Shown here piece by piece: positions 57,998-64,000 of a stretch of 64,000 nucleotides of DNA. This DNA is from Xiheicaenibacterium sp046351325 (lineage in GTDB: Bacteria; Myxococcota_A; Polyangia; Polyangiales; Polyangiaceae), in the NCBI GenBank assembly GCA_046351325.1, contig JAXLYR010000001.1:1302001-1366000 (forward strand). Reading direction: 5' to 3'. The notes beneath the pieces are model-generated. The model made no database searches. It had not been told where the DNA came from and worked only from the letters and a program-made list of their open reading frames with translations. A program made the position numbers and the translations under genes. Each line of letters opens with the position of its first letter. The stretch's first letter is position 1.

Positions 57998-60486
57998 GCG
58001 ACGAGATTGTTGACGACCCCAGGCTGATCGCCGACCTCGCCGGCCGCGCGTTCGCCTTGCGTGTCGCCACGGCCGTACCGTGGACACCCAATGTCCTATC
58101 CCTACGTGGTTTGGAGGAGCTCTCCAGACCCTACCACTTCGACCTGACGGTGGAGGCCCCGTGGGGCGTGGCGCCCGAGCGCGCTGAGCTCCTCGGTCTG
58201 CCAGCGACACTGTCGATGCGCGCGCACCCGGCGCCGCGCGTGATCCACGGCGTCGTCTCTGCGGTGCGGGCCCGCGGCGGCGGAGACAACAAGAGCGGCA
58301 GCTATCGCCTGCGAATCGTCCCGCGCTTCGCGCTCCTCGCACAGTCGCGAGACAGTCGGATCTTCCAAGACTGTACTGTTGTCGACGTCGTGAGCCAGGT
58401 CCTCACGGAGGCTCGGGTCCGCTACGAGTGGCGCCGCCTAGGCACCTATCCAAAGCGCCCCTGCTGCGTTCAATATCAAGAGAGCGACTTCGCCTTCGTG
58501 GCTAGGCTCCTGGCGGAGGAGTCGATCGCGTACGCCTTCGAGTCCCGCAACGGCGTCGAGGTGATGGTCCTCTCCGACCACTCCGTCCACTATCGACCTG
58601 TCTCGGGGGAGGTGGAGATCCCCTTCGTGCGGGCTCACGGACTCCACACGGGCGAGCACATCTCGTCGTTCGCCGCGGGCAGCGCCGTCCGCCCCGGCGC
58701 TGTCCGACTGCGGAGGTACGATCACCAACGACCGAACACTGCGATCGTGGCCGAGGCCGCCGTAGCGAAGCCGGCGAATATGTCGTCAGCGGAGGCACAG
58801 GGCGCCCGCGCGCCCCTCGCCAGCGACGTGACGCGGCTGCGTGTCTACGACCACCACGCGGACTACGACGATGACAGACCTACAGCAGCGTCAGCGAATC
58901 GAGTCCTGGACCAAGCGCGACGCGACGCCGAGACTGGGCGGGGGGCCGGCAACTGCCCTCGCCTGACGCCGGGCTCTTGGTTCAAGCTAGTCGACGCAGC
59001 CTCCGACGCGTTCGACGGTGAATGGCTGGTAACCCGGGTCGAGCACCGCGGGCGGCCGGCGATCGCCGGGGAGACCCCGCGCGGCGCGGAATACGAGAAC
59101 GCCTTTCGCTGTGTCCCGCGAGGGGTGCACTACGCGCCAAAACTCCCGGTTCGTCGGCGCGAGGGCGGCCTCGAGACGGCGACGGTCGTCGGCCCGTCCG
59201 GCGAGGAGATTTATACGGACGAGCTCGGTCGGGTGAAGGTGCAGTTCCATTGGGATGTAGCGGGCGGGTACAACGAGGAGAGCTCTGCGTGGCTCCGTGT
59301 CGTACAGGGTTGGAGCGGGCAACACGCCGGCGTGCAGTTCATCCCGCGGGTCGGCACCGAGGTCGTCGTCGGCTTCGTGGGGGGTGATACGGACCGTCCA
59401 GTCGTCGTGGGCAGCATGTACAACGCGACCCACCCACCGCCGTTCAAGCTACCTATCGAGAAGACTCGCAGCGGCATTCGCACGAGCTCGACGCCCGGCG
59501 GAGTCGGCCACAACGAGCTGTCGTTCGAGGACGCAGCTGGACGAGAGGAGGTGCGCATCCACGCGCAGCGCGATCTCAACGAGTCCATATTGCATTGTCG
59601 GTCGATGGACGTCGGAGCGGACCTGAGCGTGATAGTCGCCGGCAACAGTACGGAGTCGATCGGCGGTGAGCGCGTGGAGGTCGTCCGCGGTGGGCGCGCG
59701 AGCACCGTCATGGGCGACGCCTCGAGACACGTCGTGGGCGCAGAGCGAGCGGTCGTCGACGGAGACAGGGTCGAGCTCATCCGCGGCGTCGCGGAGCTCG
59801 CGGCGGAGCGGAGCAGCACGCGGATCGCGACGACGGACGAGCGCGAAGTGAAGGGAGACGCGCGAGCCACGATCGCAGGCGATCAGGCCGAGCGCGTGCA
59901 GGGGTGCGTCACGCTGCAGGTCGGCCAAGCCGAGGCTCAAACCTCGTATGCCGTGCACGTCGAGGGGCTCGCGGAGCTCCACGGTCGCCGCGCGGCGAGC
60001 CTCTCCTCGGAGGAGGAGATCACCCTCACCTGCGGGCGAAGCTGCATCCGAATCACACCCGATCAGATCGAGCTCGTCGGGCCGCTCGTCCTGATCTCGG
60101 CCGAGGGAGCCGGCGCTCGCTTCGGAAAGGACGACGTGCGCGTGCGCGCGTCCCGCGAGGCCACGATGCTCGCGGACACTGTCGTCCTCCGCGGGGAGGC
60201 GGCGAGCCTTGGATTGGACACGAACGCGCGGCTCGGTGGTGACAAGATACAGCTCGGTAAGGTCGACGAAGCCCAAGACTTCTCGCCCGATGAACAACCC
60301 GCGCCGACACGTATCGAGCTCGTCGATCAAGACGGACAAGCCCTCGCGTATCGCCGGTTCAAGCTGCACCTCGCGGATGGCTCGACCCGCGCGGGGCTCC
60401 TCGACCGCAACGGCGCGGCGGTGATCGATCTCGAGCTCCCCGCGGAGGTCGTGTTCGACAGCGTGCAAGACGTCCAGGCTCGCTGA
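57988..60486 (+). CDS. vgrG: VgrG tip protein 3 with C-terminal TTR-like extension
   Basis: The GTG at 57988, inside the last codons of the DUF2378 gene, gives 832 residues. The Gp27-like part includes LRGLEELSRPYHFDLTVEAP and VQYQESDFAFVARLLAEESI; the OB-fold has GRVKVQFHWDVAGGYNEESS, WSGQHAGVQFIPRVGTEVVV and DTDRPVVVGSMYNATHPPPF; the beta-prism is repetitive (SIGGERVEVVRGGRASTVMG). The C-terminal 60 residues (RIELVDQDGQALAYRRFKLH, GSTRAGLLDRNGAAVIDLEL) are the same TTR-like domain type as in VgrG1 and the LysM-type proteins. It is translationally coupled to the DUF2378 gene. Confidence 0.95.
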   Translation: MDVSDEIVDDPRLIADLAGRAFALRVATAVPWTPNVLSLRGLEELSRPYHFDLTVEAPWGVAPERAELLGLPATLSMRAHPAPRVIHGVVSAVRARGGGDNKSGSYRLRIVPRFALLAQSRDSRIFQDCTVVDVVSQVLTEARVRYEWRRLGTYPKRPCCVQYQESDFAFVARLLAEESIAYAFESRNGVEVMVLSDHSVHYRPVSGEVEIPFVRAHGLHTGEHISSFAAGSAVRPGAVRLRRYDHQRPNTAIVAEAAVAKPANMSSAEAQGARAPLASDVTRLRVYDHHADYDDDRPTAASANRVLDQARRDAETGRGAGNCPRLTPGSWFKLVDAASDAFDGEWLVTRVEHRGRPAIAGETPRGAEYENAFRCVPRGVHYAPKLPVRRREGGLETATVVGPSGEEIYTDELGRVKVQFHWDVAGGYNEESSAWLRVVQGWSGQHAGVQFIPRVGTEVVVGFVGGDTDRPVVVGSMYNATHPPPFKLPIEKTRSGIRTSSTPGGVGHNELSFEDAAGREEVRIHAQRDLNESILHCRSMDVGADLSVIVAGNSTESIGGERVEVVRGGRASTVMGDASRHVVGAERAVVDGDRVELIRGVAELAAERSSTRIATTDEREVKGDARATIAGDQAERVQGCVTLQVGQAEAQTSYAVHVEGLAELHGRRAASLSSEEEITLTCGRSCIRITPDQIELVGPLVLISAEGAGARFGKDDVRVRASREATMLADTVVLRGEAASLGLDTNARLGGDKIQLGKVDEAQDFSPDEQPAPTRIELVDQDGQALAYRRFKLHLADGSTRAGLLDRNGAAVIDLELPAEVVFDSVQDVQAR

Positions 60487-60547
60487 GCAGGAGCGGGCGC
60501 GGGCCGTTCCTCGCAAGCGGCGTCGTGGGGGCTGTTAAGCTCGCGCC

Positions 60548-62098
60548 ATGTCGCAGCTCCCCGAGTATCTCCCCGCGCCAGGCTCCGCCGAGGAGCGCGC
60601 CGCGTTCGCCGCGCTGCAGCCGAAGCTCCAAGCGATGTTCGAAAATGTGTATCCGGACCTCCAGGCGCCCCGCTGCGTCGTGGTGGTGCCGGGGCTCAGC
60701 TTGGATCGCGAGACGCTCGCGAAGCTCACCGGCGCCCAGCACTACGAGGAGCGCCAGCTCTCGATGCTCATGTGGCTGAGGCTCCCGCGCGCGCGGGTCA
60801 TCTTCCTCACGAGCTCGCCCGTCGCTGACTCCGTTGTAGATTATTACCTGGGAATGCTCGCCGGCGTACCGCACAGTCATGCCCGTCAGCGACTCACCCT
60901 TTTGAGCTGCAACGACCCTAGCGACGAGAACCTGACCCGCAAGATCCTCCGGCGGCCGCGGCTCGTGCAACGCATCCGCGAGGCCATCAAACAGCCCGAG
61001 GTCACGCACCTCACCGCGTTCAATACGACGCCCGACGAGGTCACGCTCTCCGTGCAGCTCGGCGTGCCGCTCTATGGGTGTGATCCCGACCTCAATCACC
61101 TCGGGACGAAGAGCGGCAGTCGCAAGATCTTCAAGGAGGCCGAGGTCGTTCACCCTGACGGTGTAGAAGAATTGCACAGCGTCGACGACGCGGTGGAGGC
61201 GATCTTGGAGCTGCGCGGCCGCGACCCCGTGCTGCGACGCGCGGTGCTCAAGCTCGAAGAGGGCTTCTCCGGCGAGGGGAACGCCCTGCTCGATTTGCCG
61301 CCAAAGACGCTGACGCGAGACGCTGTCCGCGACTTGCTTTATCGGTCTTTGCGCCCCGAGGCCGAGGGGCAATCGGCGGAGAGCTTCCTCCAGACGTATA
61401 CGCGTATGGGCGGTATCGTCGAGAGCTGGGTGGAGGGCGAGCGCAAGACCTCGCCGTCCGTCCAAATGCGGGTCACGCCGTCGCGGGAGCTCGAGATCAT
61501 CTCGACGCACGACCAAGTGCTGGGCGGCGCGAGCGGCCAGGTCTTTCTCGGCAGTAAGTTCCCGGCGCACTCCGACTATCGGACGTTGCTGGTCGACGCC
61601 GCGCGCAAGGTCGGCCATCGCCTGCGCGATCGCGGCGTGCTCGGCAGGTTCGCGGTCGACTTCGTGACGACCTGGAATGGCGACGAGTGCAAGGCCGTGG
61701 CGCTCGAGATCAACCTGCGTAAAGGCGGTACGACGCTGCCCTTCCAAATGCTCCAGTTCCTCACGGCGGGGACGCTCGACACTTCGACTGGAGCGTTCCT
61801 CGCCCCGCTCGGTAGCTCGCTTTGTTATTACGCGACAGACAACCTCACGAAGGCCGCGTACCGCGCGCTGACGACCGAGGATTTGCTGGATTTGCTCGTG
61901 CGCCACAGGCTTCATTTCGACCCGACCCGGCAGCAGGGGGTCGTCTTCCACCTCATGGGCGCACTGTCTATGTACGGTAAGCTGGGGCTCGTGAGCATCG
62001 CCCCGACGCACGAGCAGGCCGAGGCCCAATATCGGCGGGTCGAGGCGCTGCTCGACGAGGAGTGCGCCGCCACGCCGTCTGCGGTGCTCCGCAGATAG
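60548..62098 (+). CDS. PGM1-like ATP-grasp peptide ligase
   Basis: The 516-residue product resembles the peptide ligase PGM1 family: a pre-ATP-grasp region (CVVVVPGLSLDRETLAKLTG, NHLGTKSGSRKIFKEAEV), the ATP-grasp lysine and glycine loop (VLKLEEGFSGEGNALLD), and the metal-binding end motif VALEINLRKGGTTLPFQM. Family members join an amino acid or peptide amine to an ATP-activated carboxylate, as in pheganomycin synthesis. It lies 61 bases after vgrG3 on the same strand. Together with the SPASM radical SAM gene it gives the island two enzymes of peptide-modifying type. Its substrate is unknown, and a separate metabolic role is possible. Confidence 0.8.
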   Translation: MSQLPEYLPAPGSAEERAAFAALQPKLQAMFENVYPDLQAPRCVVVVPGLSLDRETLAKLTGAQHYEERQLSMLMWLRLPRARVIFLTSSPVADSVVDYYLGMLAGVPHSHARQRLTLLSCNDPSDENLTRKILRRPRLVQRIREAIKQPEVTHLTAFNTTPDEVTLSVQLGVPLYGCDPDLNHLGTKSGSRKIFKEAEVVHPDGVEELHSVDDAVEAILELRGRDPVLRRAVLKLEEGFSGEGNALLDLPPKTLTRDAVRDLLYRSLRPEAEGQSAESFLQTYTRMGGIVESWVEGERKTSPSVQMRVTPSRELEIISTHDQVLGGASGQVFLGSKFPAHSDYRTLLVDAARKVGHRLRDRGVLGRFAVDFVTTWNGDECKAVALEINLRKGGTTLPFQMLQFLTAGTLDTSTGAFLAPLGSSLCYYATDNLTKAAYRALTTEDLLDLLVRHRLHFDPTRQQGVVFHLMGALSMYGKLGLVSIAPTHEQAEAQYRRVEALLDEECAATPSAVLRR

Positions 62099-62107
62099 GC
62101 GCTTGAT

Positions 62108-63079
62108 TTACGGCATAGTGCAGCTGGGGACGAAGACGTCGAGATCGGTCGCGGCGTCGTCGATCCCGAAGCCGACGAAGGCCGCTTGTTCCAAAGCTGT
62201 AAGCATATCGAGCGCGCTCTCGAAGCGGGCCTGCGGGCGCTTCGCCAAAGCGCGTAGGATCACCCGATCGATGGCCGCCGGGATGAGCTGCGGCGCGAGG
62301 CGCGACGGCGGCTCGGGCGTCCGATATTCGTGCGCGTAGCGCTGCGCCTCCACCGTGCACGCGTCGTCGAAGGGACCGACGCCTGCCGCGAGCTCGTAGA
62401 GGACGAGCCCTACCGCATAGAGATCGGCGCGCTCGTCGATCGTGCCGCTCTTGCATTGCTCGGGCGCCATGAAGCGCGGCGTGCCGAAGGCGACGTTCTG
62501 CGCGGTGAGCGACAGCCGCTCGCCGAAGCGCTTGGCGATCCCGAAGTCGATGAGAGAGACGCGCCCGTCGCTGCCGAGGAGCACATTGTCGAGCTTGATG
62601 TCGCGATGGAGCACGCCCGCGGCGTGAACGGCCGCGAGCACGTTGAGGAGCTCGACGCCGATGCGGACGACCGCAGGCACCGAGAAGACGCGGTGGCGAC
62701 GGAGCTCGTCGCGGAGGTTCGAACCGGGCAGGTGCTCGAGCACGAGGAAGGGTCTGCCGTCGCAGAGCTCGCCTGCGTCGAAGATCGCTGGGACGCCGGG
62801 GATCGAGAGCGAAGCGAGGATGCGGCCCTCTTTGGTGAGGCGATCGGCGAGCTCGGCGCGGCGCGCGAGGCTCGGCAGGAGCGTCTTGAGGAGGGCGCGC
62901 CGACCGAGCGCCGCGTGCTCGACGGCGAAGAGCTGGCCCATGCCGCCGTCGACGACGTGATTGAGGACGCGGTACGCGGAGCCGGGGAGGACCGCACCGT
63001 TCGCGAGCGGCTCGACCGCGGCGCGGTGCGCGAGGGGCAGGCGTCGCGTGGGCTCGCGGTGGACGAGGGCGGCGCTCAC
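62108..63079 (-). CDS. Serine/threonine protein kinase
   Basis: The 323-residue product starts at a GTG that overlaps the stop of the upstream kinase gene. It is a complete Hanks-type kinase: NHVVDGGMGQLFAVEHAALG (glycine loop), RALLKTLLPSL (Lys), AAGVLHRDIKLDNVLLGSDG (catalytic loop), SLIDFGIAKRF (DFG) and GTPRFMAPEQCKSG (APE). No transmembrane helix or sensor domain follows, so it is cytosolic. Targets are unknown. It is translationally coupled to a second kinase and convergent with the ATP-grasp ligase gene. Confidence 0.93.
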   Translation of the reverse strand: MSAALVHREPTRRLPLAHRAAVEPLANGAVLPGSAYRVLNHVVDGGMGQLFAVEHAALGRRALLKTLLPSLARRAELADRLTKEGRILASLSIPGVPAIFDAGELCDGRPFLVLEHLPGSNLRDELRRHRVFSVPAVVRIGVELLNVLAAVHAAGVLHRDIKLDNVLLGSDGRVSLIDFGIAKRFGERLSLTAQNVAFGTPRFMAPEQCKSGTIDERADLYAVGLVLYELAAGVGPFDDACTVEAQRYAHEYRTPEPPSRLAPQLIPAAIDRVILRALAKRPQARFESALDMLTALEQAAFVGFGIDDAATDLDVFVPSCTMP

Positions 63080-64000
63080 GACAGAGCCTCCGCCGAGAGA
63101 TCGACCCGCGCGAGCGCGCCTGCGAAGTCCGCCGCCGAGGCAAATCGCTCGGTGGGTCGCTTGGCGAGGGCGCGCCGCAGCACGTTCGCGAACGGCGCGA
63201 CCCGCGCGCAGGAGGCGCCGCTGAGCGCGGCTGCGACCGGATCGCACTCGAAGACGTCGTGCGCGACATCGAGGAACGCAGGCTGCCCGGTGAGGCTCTC
63301 GACGAGGCAAACACCGAGCGCCCAGACGTCGGTGCGGACGTCGACGCGGCCCGAGAGGAGCTGCTCCGGCGCGAGGTAGCGGACGGTGCCACGCCAGCAG
63401 GAGCTCGTCGTTTGCAAGCCGGCGCCGGTGCGCGCGCGAGCGAGCCCGAGATCGAGGACAACTGCGTGCGGCCGAGTTGGCGCCGTTGCTCGAGCGCCAG
63501 CCGGGCTCGATGGCATCGATCGAGCTCCAGCTCGGCGGGGCGCCGCGGACGGCGCCCCTTCCCCCCTCGCGTCGCTCGAGGGCGGGGCGTCGGGGTCGAG
63601 CCCGAAGAATAGGTTCGACGGCTTGACGTCGCGGTGCACGAAGCCCGCGTCGTGAATCGCAGCCAAGCCGAGCGCAGCGCCGCGCGCGAGGTCGCGCGCG
63701 AGCTCGGGCGCGACGGGGCCGGGACCCGCGGGGTTCGAGAGGAGCTCGCGCAGCGTGTGCCCGACGAGGAGCGGCATCACGAGCGCGCGCACGCCGCTCG
63801 AGTCGGTGACGACGTGGTCCACGCGAACCACGTTCGGATGCACGATGTCCCCGAGGACCGCAGCCTCGAGCGCGAAGCGATCGCGCTGCTCACGATCGAC
63901 GCTCGTCGCCAGCACCTTCACCGCACGCCGAGTGCCGTCGTCGAGCGTGACCGCGTACACGGCCGACGTGTTCGACCGCCCGCGCGGCTCGATGTGAACC
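63076..64000 (-). CDS. Serine/threonine protein kinase (5' end outside window)
   Basis: The frame stays open to the right edge and includes VHIEPRGRSNTSAVYAV, a degenerate glycine loop. The Lys is in RRAVKVLATS, the catalytic loop is AGFVHRDVKPSNLFF, DFG is DLG (VVLDLGLARA) and the APE segment is GTVRYLAPEQLLSG. A disordered Ala/Ser/Pro insertion of about 50 residues separates the catalytic loop from DLG, which is unusual. At least the C-lobe is complete. The internal GTG at 63960 is not a convincing start. It is coupled to the following kinase gene by a four-base overlap. Confidence 0.88.
   Translation of the reverse strand, partial: VHIEPRGRSNTSAVYAVTLDDGTRRAVKVLATSVDREQRDRFALEAAVLGDIVHPNVVRVDHVVTDSSGVRALVMPLLVGHTLRELLSNPAGPGPVAPELARDLARGAALGLAAIHDAGFVHRDVKPSNLFFGLDPDAPPSSDARGEGAPSAAPRRAGARSMPSSPAGARATAPTRPHAVVLDLGLARARTGAGLQTTSSCWRGTVRYLAPEQLLSGRVDVRTDVWALGVCLVESLTGQPAFLDVAHDVFECDPVAAALSGASCARVAPFANVLRRALAKRPTERFASAADFAGALARVDLSAEALS

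Overview
The window looks like a chromosomal segment of a myxobacterium, most probably of the Polyangiales/Sorangineae type. The evidence is very high G+C with strong third-position bias (hence many long antisense shadow frames), a large share of small lipoproteins with Gly/Ser or GGxGG linkers after the lipobox, PEGA-like and MXAN_5187-like proteins, an FHA-sigma54 activator, Ser/Thr kinase-fold proteins, and a member of the Myxococcales-restricted DUF2378/TIGR02265 family. No tRNA, rRNA, insertion sequence, CRISPR array or prophage was seen. All family names are assigned by reading motifs, without a database search.

Layout. 1-3.3 kb: the tail of an OmpA-like protein, two small lipoproteins, a D-lactate-dehydrogenase-like enzyme fused to an N-terminal cyclic-nucleotide-binding domain, and a small membrane protein. 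3.5-7.4 kb: a translationally coupled operon of a Baeyer-Villiger-type monooxygenase/SDR fusion, a patatin-like lipase and a TetR regulator. 7.4-20.4 kb: two beta-helix lipoproteins, a coupled FHA-sigma54 activator/PEGA-like pair, a TauD-like dioxygenase, an FAD oxidoreductase, a vWA lipoprotein, a CoA-binding/DUF6544-like fusion and several lipoproteins. 20.5-28.4 kb: conserved housekeeping genes (mpl, a 6S RNA gene with promoter and terminator-like hairpin, a three-gene envelope operon ending in a FadL-like porin, trxB, a family-4 uracil-DNA glycosylase). 28.8-40.3 kb: a Pro/Ala- and His-rich membrane-anchored TPR protein, a malonyl-CoA-synthetase-like ligase, a PglZ-like protein, a VOC protein, a pseudokinase and lipoproteins.

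40.5-62.1 kb is the most interesting region: an orphan type VI secretion (T6SS) tip and cargo island. It has three vgrG genes, two paralogous LysM/peptidoglycan-binding proteins, two large proteins with related glycine-rich hydrophobic C-termini (candidate membrane-active effectors), a GH75-chitosanase-like candidate effector, a DUF2378 protein coupled to vgrG3, a SPASM-type radical SAM enzyme directly behind vgrG1 and a PGM1-like ATP-grasp ligase behind vgrG3. No T6SS sheath, baseplate or membrane-complex genes lie here, so the tips must use an apparatus encoded elsewhere. A TetR-controlled alcohol dehydrogenase with two palindromic operators sits inside the island. Two coupled Ser/Thr protein kinase genes close the window, the upstream one running off the right edge.
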